A DNA stretch of 64,000 bases from Pollenia angustigena. Lineage: Eukaryota > Arthropoda > Insecta > Diptera > Polleniidae. Of this stretch, positions 34,231 to 43,190 are shown piece by piece. Both the position numbers and the translations under genes were made by a program. Below the pieces are notes generated by a model. That model was given only the letters and a program-made list of their open reading frames with translations, had not been told where the DNA came from and did no database searches. The DNA is taken from the NCBI GenBank assembly GCA_930367215.1, contig OV884060.1, positions 102,138,151 through 102,202,150 of the forward strand, read 5' to 3'. Numbering within the stretch: position 1 is the first letter of the stretch; the number at the start of each line of letters is the position of its first letter.

Positions 34231-36948
34231 TTAGTTCCAGAGACGGATAGTTAGTATGAAAAATTGTCTCTCGGACGACGTATCCCGATGTCTTATTTGC
34301 ATGATGCCATTTCCTCTTGAAGACCTCATAAATCTTAAACGGTCATGCAGATATTTTGGTTGTTCTAATGTTGCAATTTTATGCAGAAAGACTAGGTTTT
34401 TAAGCTTTAAGTAGTTATTAAAGGTAATATTAAAGACGCGACTGGAGTACTGAGAAACATGATCAAATCTCTTCAAACGGAATATGTATCGTACAATGTT
34501 GTTAAAAGTTGTGTTGAGTTTAGCAGTGTCTTTTGAGTTACAGCCCGTAAAGATTTCTGATGAATACAGCAGAGTTGGTAGTAGGTAGGTTTTAGCTAAG
34601 AGCAGTCTTATTTTTGGTGGTGTGCAATACTGTGTAGTCCATAAACACCTTAGCATACTATACACTCTTCCACATGTTTGGTTGATGTGATCTGACCAAG
34701 TTAGTGAACTGTTGAAAACCACTCCAAGATTTCTTGCAGAATTTACAATATCAATTTTGCTGCCACCCAGAAAAACATCAATTCTAGACTCAATTTTGAC
34801 CGAATTTTTACAAATAATTATACATTTTGACTTCTTAGGGTTAATTCGTAAACCATGTGCAGTCGCCCACAGGAAAATTTTGTTTAGATCGGTGTTAAGA
34901 TCTGTAACTCTAGTGATGATGGAATCTTTAGAGCTATCGAGGTAGACCTGTATATCATCAGCATACATCTGGATCCTGGAATAATTTAGCTGTTTCGGTA
35001 TATCATTAGCATAGATCGAATACAGCAATGGCCCCAGTATGAAACCCTGCGGAACACCCCTTGTCACACGAAGAGGGTAAGAAATAAGTCCTTTGTTTGA
35101 GACGTATTGCCATCTGTCAGTTAAATATGTCGAAATCAATTTAACGGCGGTAGTTGAGAAGTTGAACATTTTACACAGTTTAAAGCACAGTATTGAGTGG
35201 TGAACCGTATCAAAGGCCTTTGAATGGTCAAGCAAAACTAAAAACGATATTCTCCCATCTTCCAAGTTACCTCTGATATCTTCGATAACATCGGTTAGGG
35301 CGGTTAAACAGCTATGCTGAGATCTAAAACCCGATTGACGGTCAGTTAATAAACTGTACTGATTTATATATTCAACCATTTGTTTATATATAAGTCGTTC
35401 AAAAACTTTAGACAGGTATGGTAAAATTGATATTGGGCGGTATTCAGTGCTTGTTTTTGGTACTGGAATGATTTTGGCATATTTCCATTCCGTCGGAAAA
35501 TTGCTGGTGGTTATAATTGTATTATACAAATATTTAATAGGGTGTATTATACGTGGTAATATCAACTTAATGAATCTTGGGTTAATGTCATCAAGACCGA
35601 CGGCGTTTGATTTGACTTTAAAGAAACCTTCTGCAACATCATTTAGATTGAGGCACTTAAAACTGAATTTTGCCACATAAGGGTTGTATGGTGGTGTTTG
35701 AGCATAAAAACCAGGGTTAACTGTTGGCAAGGGTATATTAACAAAAGATTCGTTAAGCAAATTGACATCAATATCATCTTCTCGATTTGTTGTCTTACCA
35801 ATACCAATATCACGTATTATTTTCCACGTCTTTTTTGTGTCAACAGCGCTCTTGAATTTATTAGAATAATAGGCAGATTTTTCATGTTTTACCTTAGTCA
35901 CAACAGCTTTCCTAGCTAGACGATACTGCTCACGATATTCTGGTGTTCTGTATCGTTTCCATATATGATACATTTTATCCCGGCGTTGTATTAACAATCT
36001 TGTATCATTGGTAAACCATGGCCGTACACAGTTTCTAATTATCTTAGTTTTCAATGGAATATGCTTGTTATAAAGATGTAAAATAATAGAATTTAAAAAA
36101 GTTACTTGTTCATCAACTGACGACAGGCAATAAAATTGGTTCCATAGTATATTGTCAAGATCAGATTCCAAGGCCAAAATATTAAGACTTCTAAAATCAC
36201 GGTAAGTAAACGTTGTAGCGGGTTTCTCTGTGGCAAAATTGTATACTGCAAAAATTAGATCGTGTTTGGAGAAGGCAGGTGCCGTAAGTTGATCATAGTG
36301 TGAAACTTTGCTTTTGTTACTGACGAAGAATAGGTCAAGTAGGGTGCTACTAGTATTTGTAAAGTGAGTTGGTATAGTCCTGTTAACAGGAAACAAGTTA
36401 AATGATGACATCATCGTAGTTAGCCTAGCATCAGCGCACAAATCGCAATTAAAATCACCAGCTATTATAACTTCTGGATATAATGCAGATAAAAGCTCTA
36501 GTTGATTGACAAGTGTATCAAATTTTATAGTTTTATCCGGTCTATAGACACAACCAAGAAGCAGTGTGGTACCGTTGTAGTTGACATCAATCAATACATA
36601 CTCAACGCCATTCGGTTCATTGTAGATAGTATTAATTTTGCATGATATATTATTTCTTAAATATATTGCTACTCCCCCGGCATGTTTGTGTCTATCAGAC
36701 CGAAAAACACGGTATCCATTGACGCTATAAAAATCATCGCTTATTTTATTAGAAAACCAAGTTTCGGAAACGCATATGGCATCAATTCCAGAGTTTTCGA
36801 ATAAATAACGGAATTCGTCCAACTTATTGCCAAGGCTTTGAGCGTTAATGTGGCAGATATTAAAGCCCAGTTTTCGTTTAGCTAGGATTCTTATCATATT
36901 AAAGTTAGAATCTCTAGAACCAATTTGTTCATATAAAATATTTGTCAT
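34231..36948 (-). CDS. CR1-group ORF2: endonuclease and reverse transcriptase, slightly truncated
   Basis: 905 codons from the ATG read from 36948. Endonuclease domain, about residues 28-245: CHINAQSLGNKLDEF, CVSETWF, GGVAIYLRN, CVYRP, IIAGDFNCD, then the SKHD catalytic block. Reverse transcriptase, about residues 480-740: YRPISILPYLSKVFERLI, LLDHSKAFDTVHHS, GVPQGFILGPLLYSIYAND and catalytic YADD. The C-terminal region (NLGVVFNSSLTWSDHI) follows. The frame ends at RLWN, TAA; reading on past that stop gives 27 more family-like codons (starting LPLN) before a natural TAA at about 34155. So the protein lost only its extreme C-terminus, and a single substitution or a base-call error could explain it. 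Confidence 0.85.
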   Translation of the reverse strand: MTNILYEQIGSRDSNFNMIRILAKRKLGFNICHINAQSLGNKLDEFRYLFENSGIDAICVSETWFSNKISDDFYSVNGYRVFRSDRHKHAGGVAIYLRNNISCKINTIYNEPNGVEYVLIDVNYNGTTLLLGCVYRPDKTIKFDTLVNQLELLSALYPEVIIAGDFNCDLCADARLTTMMSSFNLFPVNRTIPTHFTNTSSTLLDLFFVSNKSKVSHYDQLTAPAFSKHDLIFAVYNFATEKPATTFTYRDFRSLNILALESDLDNILWNQFYCLSSVDEQVTFLNSIILHLYNKHIPLKTKIIRNCVRPWFTNDTRLLIQRRDKMYHIWKRYRTPEYREQYRLARKAVVTKVKHEKSAYYSNKFKSAVDTKKTWKIIRDIGIGKTTNREDDIDVNLLNESFVNIPLPTVNPGFYAQTPPYNPYVAKFSFKCLNLNDVAEGFFKVKSNAVGLDDINPRFIKLILPRIIHPIKYLYNTIITTSNFPTEWKYAKIIPVPKTSTEYRPISILPYLSKVFERLIYKQMVEYINQYSLLTDRQSGFRSQHSCLTALTDVIEDIRGNLEDGRISFLVLLDHSKAFDTVHHSILCFKLCKMFNFSTTAVKLISTYLTDRWQYVSNKGLISYPLRVTRGVPQGFILGPLLYSIYANDIPKQLNYSRIQMYADDIQVYLDSSKDSIITRVTDLNTDLNKIFLWATAHGLRINPKKSKCIIICKNSVKIESRIDVFLGGSKIDIVNSARNLGVVFNSSLTWSDHINQTCGRVYSMLRCLWTTQYCTPPKIRLLLAKTYLLPTLLYSSEIFTGCNSKDTAKLNTTFNNIVRYIFRLKRFDHVSQYSSRVFNITFNNYLKLKNLVFLHKIATLEQPKYLHDRLRFMRSSRGNGIMQIRHRDTSSERQFFILTIRLWN

Positions 36949-37169
36949 TTGAACATATTATAGCAACGCAACTAAACAAACATTTATCAGTTACATTCTA
37001 CAGATTATTGATTAAACATAAAAAACAAATCATGATGAAATATATATTTAACACAAATATTTTTAAACAGGAATAAAAAGATAAAGACTTCATATAATCA
37101 ATAATAATGACATTAAGTTGAAAAAGAAATTTAACATTTTTGGTTATATAACATATTAGACAGCTGATA

Positions 37170-38051
37170 CTATTCACGAAAAAGATGTGTCAACTCCTCG
37201 AGAAATTCAACTAAAGTAGGTTCATCTGACTCGTGTCTCTTTATATAAACGAGACCTCGTAGTGTAAATGTAGATTTTATCTTCTTTCGTTTTTTCAAAT
37301 TGAGTGCTGCTTTAAATATTTGGTGATTATATGGTGTTAGGTTTTCATTCACATAAATGGGTTGATTACTATCGAACCCAGCGTTTCTTAAGCATAATGC
37401 AGTATTATTTTCGCGACGATATTTTGAAATATACTTAAGAACAAAATTTGTATCAAATGGTGACTGTAATTTCACAGCTATAATTTCATCCGTTGGTTCA
37501 TACGGCTTATTGTTTCTATATATTTTTTTGAGTCTGTAAATATTTTCAACTTTCGGCGTTGGTATTTTTAAAGAAGTACATATATTGCTAAAAATCTTGT
37601 TAAGGTCTTCATTTTCATAGCAGGGTACACCACTTATTCGTATACCGCCAGCCACAACAGAGTTTTCATGCCTCAATATTTTTCTCTTTAAATCAGCCAT
37701 CTCATCCTTCATTTGGTCCACTATTAAACTCTTATTTTCTAAGTCATTCACTCTTTCAGTTATATTATTTATTTGAACTTGAATATTATTTATTTTTTCT
37801 TCAATTAGAGAGAGAATTCGAGTTTCACTCTCTTTTATAAGATTATTTATAAAATCGAAATGTTTTTTCTCTCTTTCTTTTATAGAGTTCTTAATTACTT
37901 GCGAAGTGATATTTTCGCTCTCTTTTAGTAAATCTCTAATGAAAGCTTTATCCTCACTTGTTAAGCGTGGTATTTTTGGGGAGTTTTCAGGAGTTAAACA
38001 TTGCTTTGACTCTCTTAATTTTCTTACTGTCGATTCACTTCGTGTATTCAT
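37170..38051 (-). CDS. CR1-group ORF1: coiled coil and FP-like domain
   Basis: 293 codons, intact. Residues 1-30 are basic, residues about 30-125 form a long predicted coiled coil (heptads around ETRILSLIEEKINNIQVQIN). Residues about 130-205 form an RRM-like part starting near ISGVPCYENEDLNKIF, and the C-terminal part carries YVNENLTPYNHQIFKAALN. That last block resembles the FP-protein-type domain found in many insect retrotransposon ORF1 proteins. Such proteins trimerise through the coiled coil and bind element RNA. It lies 221 bp upstream of ORF2 on the same strand. There is no zinc finger, unlike the element at 4413. Confidence 0.8.
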   Translation of the reverse strand: MNTRSESTVRKLRESKQCLTPENSPKIPRLTSEDKAFIRDLLKESENITSQVIKNSIKEREKKHFDFINNLIKESETRILSLIEEKINNIQVQINNITERVNDLENKSLIVDQMKDEMADLKRKILRHENSVVAGGIRISGVPCYENEDLNKIFSNICTSLKIPTPKVENIYRLKKIYRNNKPYEPTDEIIAVKLQSPFDTNFVLKYISKYRRENNTALCLRNAGFDSNQPIYVNENLTPYNHQIFKAALNLKKRKKIKSTFTLRGLVYIKRHESDEPTLVEFLEELTHLFRE

Positions 38052-38513
38052 TTTAATTTGTTGTTTTTCTTTTATTTAAAAATTTTTAATTTTGAATTTT
38101 TGTAGTTGTCACAGAATAGGTTTTTTTTTATAGTGTTTATGTGATGGTTTGTTTATATTGAGAGTTTTTTATTTTTTTTTTTTTATTTTTGTACCGCTTA
38201 AAGTTTTGTATGTTTTTATTTATTTACTTTTTTATTATTTTTGTTTACTGTTTTATATTTTTGTAGTTGTTTGTTTGAATTGAGTTGGAGATTATTATTT
38301 TGTATTGATTACAGTTTGTATTTATATTTATAAAGGTAAGTTACCTATTTTCCCTTTATATTATTGTGAGTTTAATGTTTTGTTTATTTTTGTGTTCGAA
38401 TTTTTTTTTTTTTGCATATTATAGTGGGGCCTTTACTATTGCGTATTAACGTACACACATCAAAATTTGAGAGACAAAATTCTTTTTGAAAATGCCTGCT
38501 AGTAAAATTCTTA

Positions 38514-38830
38514 GTCTACTTTCACACGTTTCATCTTTTGATGCTCAACTCTTATGTTTTTTGGTGAGAGAAGAAAGAAGAAAGGGGGTTAGTACAGAGA
38601 TGCCTGTACTCGGTCAGTACGCTTTGTGTTTTTATTCGTTGGTATATGCCAGCAATGGCTGCATGTAATTTTTTTCTTTTCTTTTTCTCTTTGATTCGCT
38701 GTTAATGAAATTGTTGTTGTTTTGAACCGAAAAAAGTTGAAACCGATTGCTGCGTGTGATTATGTTGGCATCTTTAAAAGGGAATTGAAAAGAAGTTGAG
38801 CATCAAAAGATGAAACGTGTAAATTTAGAC
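38514..38830. mobile_element. Harbinger-type MITE
   Basis: Inverted arms 38514-38552 and 38793-38830 share TTCATCTTTTGATGCTCAAC near-perfectly, and both sides are flanked by TTA (38511-38513, 38831-38833), a TWA-type 3-bp duplication. Confidence 0.75.
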
Positions 38831-38833
38831 TTA

Positions 38834-39052
38834 CTATCAATAATTATTCAAAAACCTCATTTATGTTTTTGTGTAACTGAGAGAAAAATGTCGTAAATTT
38901 TAAATGTGATCTCTCGTTGCAAGTTTTTGCTTTATTTCTTCTTACATAGCAACTTTCATTAAGAATATTTATAAACATTATACCTGATCAAATAACCAGC
39001 AGTGAAAATATGTATTAAAAAATAAACTATTTCGTAATAATAAGTTACTTAC
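38834..39052. other. Non-coding flank of the dpr exon
   Basis: AT-rich. It is either the next dpr intron or 3' UTR, depending on whether the donor at 39052 is used. Confidence 0.4.
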
Positions 39053-39164
39053 CGTATGACTAAAGTATTTACTAATGCACAGGGTGCCACAACATACATA
39101 AATATGGCGGCAATACGGTCAGCAGATGAAGTTTTTCTTCTTGATATTGCCGCCATATTATCAC
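39053..39164 (-). CDS. dpr: dpr-family gene, C-terminal exon
   Basis: Read on the minus strand after acceptor TTTGTAG, the exon begins in phase 1 and encodes GDNMAAISRRKTSSADRIAA followed by a hydrophobic tail (IFMYVVAPCALVNTLVI). The GDNMAAISRRKTSSADR segment is conserved after the second Ig domain in dpr proteins, and the tail would serve as GPI-anchor signal or membrane segment. The exon ends CG|GTAAGT, a perfect donor. If the donor is not used, the next codon is TAA, so the protein would end after ...VIR. Dpr proteins are cell-surface partners of DIP proteins in synaptic specificity. The exon is undamaged and free of insertions, unlike its surroundings. Confidence 0.85.
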
Positions 39165-39414
39165 CTACAAAGAGAAGTAAAAGTTAAAAAAAAATATTAA
39201 AACGTTGGTAATTCAAAATAAATTTAAACAGGTTGTTTAATAAGAAGTTTAAAAGTAAATACAATAAATTTATCTTATGTTTTAGTGATACATAAAAAAA
39301 AAAATATTAAACTACCTTTAAATTTTAACTTAAAGAACAGGTAAGTGCCGCAGAGTTTTTAGATATCATTTGCTACTGATATAAATAAAATCAGCGTTTG
39401 AATACACTGCAGTC

Positions 39415-39602
39415 ATAATAGAAAAACTGCCATTTTTTCGACTTCTTCATTTGTCATTGGCTGAAAAAAATTGTTGCTTTTACATCTGATTCAATTAAGG
39501 TAAACAGTCGCTGTCAAACGAACTTAAAAAGCAAAAAGTTGTACACACATTTTCGTTTTTTGTTCGACAGTTTTTTGTTCGACGGCAGTTTCTTAAACCC
39601 TG
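39415..39602. repeat. Repeat also present (inverted) at 62198-62387
   Basis: Starts ACTGCAGTCATAA and ends GACGGCAGTTTCTTAAACCC. It matches the minus strand of 62198-62387, including the block GAACAAAAAACGAAAA and a GACAGCGA-containing part. Both copies have weak inverted ends around CTGCAGTC. Confidence 0.65.
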
Positions 39603-40336
39603 ATTAAAATTTAGAAGCAGTAATAATCTTAAATAAAAACCATACGACTTACAAGCATGGCAGCAGAGGAACCAAAAGATGCAGGAATAACGTAAAAAGT
39701 GAGGTAGCATAACAAGTAACATTAAAAATGCAATATTTAACAACAACAACATAATTTTCCCAAATACAATGGTAGTTAACATTTTCTTTGAGTTTTAAGA
39801 CCAACTTGCATTTTAATGATTAAGAAATATTTCTGAAAAGTTATTGAAATCAGTAACTGGAACCGTGTTCGTGAGATGGAAACATTAAATTACTCATACC
39901 AATGGCCTAGGACCTTTGAAATTTTAAAGATCACACACAAACACTGCCATCAGGATTGCTTACTCACAAGATCTAACAGTTACACACAATCACAAAGTAT
40001 TTTATTATTATTAATGTTTTTATGAAATGTCAACTACCGAGTCCATAGTTCTATGTACGTATATATTCCACATGGGGTGAGGGGTAAATGTGAAAAGGGT
40101 AAATATAGTTTCTCATTCCGTTTTTAATTATTAAAATATTGATCTTAGATCCTAGAAAATATATATTTGTATTCGGGGCCCTAACGAGTAGCGATTAAAT
40201 GACTAAATGGATGAAATGATGTCCGTCTGTTATTAAAAACTATTTGTAACAAGTAGTTTCCGATTACACATAATATACAAAGTATTTAAAGTCTTATAAC
40301 TGTTTACCTCTTAACTTTACGAAAAAGTAATATAAA

Positions 40337-41018
40337 ACAAGTAAGAAAGTATAGTTGGTCAAGCCCGACCATGTGATACCCTACACCACAGTATTTAAAG
40401 ACACATCATGCTTATGTGTCCATATAAATATAGATTTTTCTATGTTTATAAACTTCATGAAAATTGAAAGTTTGTGAGAGGCAGAAATTGCCCCCTACCT
40501 CCCCTGTGGTCCTATTTTTGAAAAACTGTATAGCTAATGTGTCCATATAGATATGGATCTATCTATGTTTTAAATTTCATTAAAATCGGTTTGAGAGGCA
40601 GAAATTGCCCCTATCTCCCGTCGGTGTCCTATTTTTTTAAAAAATGCATACATTAAATTTCATTGAAATCGGTTTGATAGTTTCTGAGAGGAATAAATTT
40701 CCCCCTATCTTCCCTCGTGGTACTACGATTCGGCCCATTTTCAATAGGCTTGGTCCTCGTGCCAATATGAACCAATGACCCAAATTGCATCAAATTATCT
40801 CCACAATTACGACCTGTACTTTCCGCACAAGGTTACATGGACAGCCAGCCAACCAGCCTGCCAGCCAGCCGGACGGACATCGTTAGTTCGACTCAGAAAG
40901 TGATTCTAAGAAGATCGGTATACTTTAAGGTCGGTCTAGGGACAATATTTTAAGGCGTTACATACATCAGCACAAATGCATAATACCCTCTCTACTATTG
41001 TGGTGTGGGTATAAATAA
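40337..41018 (+). repeat. Fly-type short interspersed element (DINE/Helentron-like)
   Basis: Begins AACAAGTAAGAAAGTATAG with GGTCAAGCCCGACCATGTGA and ends in TTGTGGTGTGGGTATAAA. It includes the blocks GGACGGACATCGTTAG, AAGATCGGTATACTTTAAGG and ACAAATGCATAATACCCTC. These are landmarks of high-copy repeats of cyclorrhaphan flies, which I associate with non-autonomous Helentrons; that link is from memory. Confidence 0.65.
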
Positions 41019-41326
41019 TGTGAAGCGGATCTTGTGGGAGAGTTCTTTTTATACCTGCTAGAATCTTTTAAGATGTTAGCACTTCAAAAGTTAAAGTAAT
41101 CACAATTACGAGTGATTCACTCTTGATGCGAAAAAGTTAACTTCAAACGAAACCTCTTTCAATACGCACATTTTTTGATGCGTAGGAGTAACGTCGAAAT
41201 TAGTTGAACTTGTTGTATTTTTCATAATACAGGGTTATCCATTTAGTGGTTTCAAAACCGTCGTCTTTTTAAATATCGGTCTTTTGAAGTTTCATTTATT
41301 TAGCGAAAGGTTTGCCATTTACGAAT

Positions 41327-41840
41327 ATGGATCGTTTTACAACCGAAGAACACGCAAAAATAGTTAAAACTTACTACAAGGTGGTTCAAACGTGATACAC
41401 ATTTCAAACATTACGGGCATGGTTAAAAGGAAATTCGAAGACGCTGGAAGCTGTACAGATTTGCTCACTGCCGAAAATACCGCTTCTGGTAGTGAAGTGT
41501 GGCGGCTAATCAGCACTTGTCGATTGCACGGCTTCCAGAGCGCTATAGCTGTATGATAACAGATTTTTTTTTGGCCTGCAATGAAAGAACCCAATATGAC
41601 CGAATTTGCCTTTATTGCATAGGAAGTTACCAGAATGCGTTTTTTAAGTTTTAACGACGCCAATTGGAAAACAATATCACGCGATTTGCCTTTTTGTGAG
41701 GCTACGTCTAAGACCATGTTTACGCGGCTAATCCTCTAGCGTTGCAGCATTTGGGAACCAACATTTGTCAAGTTATTCCAAAATGTGCGAAAAAGTAGTC
41801 ACAAGCTACCTCAAAAGTATCGACTGCTGCAACCAATATT
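41327..41840 (+). pseudogene. Decayed transposon protein with DUF4817-type helix-turn-helix start
   Basis: Starts MDRFTTEEHAKIVKTYYK, the conserved beginning of the DUF4817 HTH domain found in insect mariner-like (IS630-type) and related transposon proteins, then goes out of frame. Near 41780-41840 CEKVVTSYLKSIDCCN matches the usual C-terminus of such transposases (…YLKRIDSC…). Most of the catalytic middle is deleted. Confidence 0.6.
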
Positions 41841-41929
41841 GAGGCGGTTATTTAAATAACAATCCATTCAATAAAAATTTAATCGAAATCATAGCTTTAT
41901 GTGTGTATTATCTTTTTTAATTCCCTAAT

Positions 41930-42022
41930 CTGCTGAAAAGATACCAGAGTCTCTGGCCGGAATCGAACCCGCAACCCCGGCGCTGATATGCTAGCTCACT
42001 ACAAGCTAGCCAACCGGGGCAC
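41930..42022 (-). repeat. tRNA-derived SINE head
   Basis: On the minus strand: a box A-like TGGCTAGCTTGTAGTGAGC and a perfect box B core GGTTCGATTCC, 45-50 bp apart, within a sequence that begins GCCCCGG. The cloverleaf lacks a normal anticodon arm, so this is not a functional tRNA. An AT-rich tail follows. It fits a tRNA-derived SINE or its remnant. Confidence 0.6.
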
Positions 42023-42271
42023 TTAAACTTTACTTTTGAAACCGACAAATGGATAACCCGTTCTTTTATAATTTTTGTTTGTAACTTTCGTATGAAAAAG
42101 TGATACAAATGCGCCAAGTACCTAAAACCATTCTCACATAAAAACAATATAAATTCTAAAAAAAAATTTCTGCGTCAATTTACTCAGTCCTTAAGACTTA
42201 AGAATTACAAATATAGTACGATATTAAAAAAAAAAAAAAATAAATGAAATATTTTCTTATAAATTACATAC

Positions 42272-42485
42272 CTTTCGATACAAAAACGTATATACTCGCC
42301 GGTTCTGTGTTACTTGCTGAACACGTATAATTACCGGAATCGGAAATTTGTGGTTCTCTTATTATTAAACGACTTTGCGTTCGTGGACCCGGTGTTGTTT
42401 CTATTGAAATGTCACGTCTGGAATCGTAGTAATTGATTAAGCGATCATTCTTTTGCCAATACACGTATTGTGGTGGCGTAGGACT
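42272..42485 (-). CDS. dpr: dpr-family gene, second half of Ig domain 2
   Basis: Minus strand, acceptor TTATTTCAG then SPTPPQYVYWQKNDRLINYY and on to SASNTEPASIYVFVSKG, ending at donor AAAG|GTATG. Phase 0 at the start, phase 1 at the end, 71 codons plus one base. It holds the C-strand tryptophan (YVYW), the TPGPRTQSRLII strand and the DSGNYTC motif with the second Ig cysteine. This is the membrane-proximal Ig domain of a dpr protein, a neuronal surface receptor that pairs with DIP partners. The paralogue number cannot be fixed from this domain alone. Confidence 0.93.
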
Positions 42486-42968
42486 CTGAAATAAAGAACA
42501 AATATGTATAAAGATTACTCATAAATTCAGTGAAAGATAAATTTTTCTATGTATAGGTAAAAAGTAACGGGCATTTCATATCTTTATTGGCACTGCGAAC
42601 GAGGTCCAAACATTAACTAATTCCTCATTTTTTAAACAGGGAATAACAACAACGACTTTTAGGGAGTGTGTTCATTGTTTATGAAATCCCTTTTTAATGT
42701 TGTGATGGGGACTTGTTTTTGTAACAAACCTCAATTAATATTTTTTGGGACTTATTTCATGTGTATATCTTTAAAATTGTATTCAACGTTTCAAATATTC
42801 ATGTAATCGAATCGCTAACTTAAGCTTTTATTCATTGCAGGAATTTGACCGGACGCAAGTTTTTAATTCTATTTTAAATATATTTATATGAATATTTAAA
42901 ATTGAACATTAAAGTGCTTTTAATGTGAGGACTTATTTCATTTTTAAAATGGAGACTTATATCATTAA

Positions 42969-43187
42969 GGCCCGTTTTCACAACTTACCGATAGCTTAAA
43001 GTAGACTTTAAATGATCTTATAAAAAGAGTTCCATTATTTAAACTTTACTTTAACCTAAAGTGAACGATAAAGTAGATTAAGGTTAATCCTACCTGGTAG
43101 GTTAAAGTAAGGTTGCAATAATGGAACACTTTGTATACGGCCGATAAAATCTTACCTTTAGCTATCGGTAAGTTGTGAAAACGGGCC
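42969..43187. mobile_element. Harbinger-type MITE, 219 bp
   Basis: Inverted arms of about 32 bp (outer GGCCCGTTTTCACAACTTAC, near-perfect) flanked by TAA at 42966-42968 and 43188-43190. Confidence 0.85.
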
Positions 43188-43190
43188 TAA

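Larger units (their letters stand above)
34009..38430 (-). mobile_element. Nearly intact CR1-group non-LTR retrotransposon
   Basis: On the minus strand: a long A-rich 5' UTR (about 38430-38052), ORF1, a 221-bp spacer, ORF2, and a 3' UTR with T/A-rich repeats rather than a poly(A) tail, as in CR1-type elements. Boundaries are approximate because no target duplication was found. Both ORFs are open apart from one stop near the end of ORF2, so this is the youngest coding element in the window. Confidence 0.75.
39165..42271 (-). other. dpr intron, 3,107 bp
   Basis: Lies between donor GTATG (read from 42271) and acceptor TTTGTAG (39165). It contains a short MITE (39415-39602), a fly interspersed repeat (40337-41018), a decayed HTH-protein transposon (41327-41840) and a tRNA-like SINE (41930-42022). 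Confidence 0.75.

Noticed and set aside
39080..39090. CAGGGTGCCA, resembling a hAT terminus
   Set aside because: It is coding sequence of the same dpr exon (…VAPCA…) and has no inverted partner nearby.
39110..39163. Hairpin with 15-bp arms (ATGGCGGCAATA…) that looked like a small MITE or miRNA precursor
   Set aside because: Both arms lie inside the C-terminal dpr exon and encode MAAIS and RIAAI; the symmetry arises from two similar coding stretches.
41940..42022. Functional tRNA gene
   Set aside because: Box A and B are present but the anticodon arm is missing and the stem pairing is wrong; a SINE head is the better reading.
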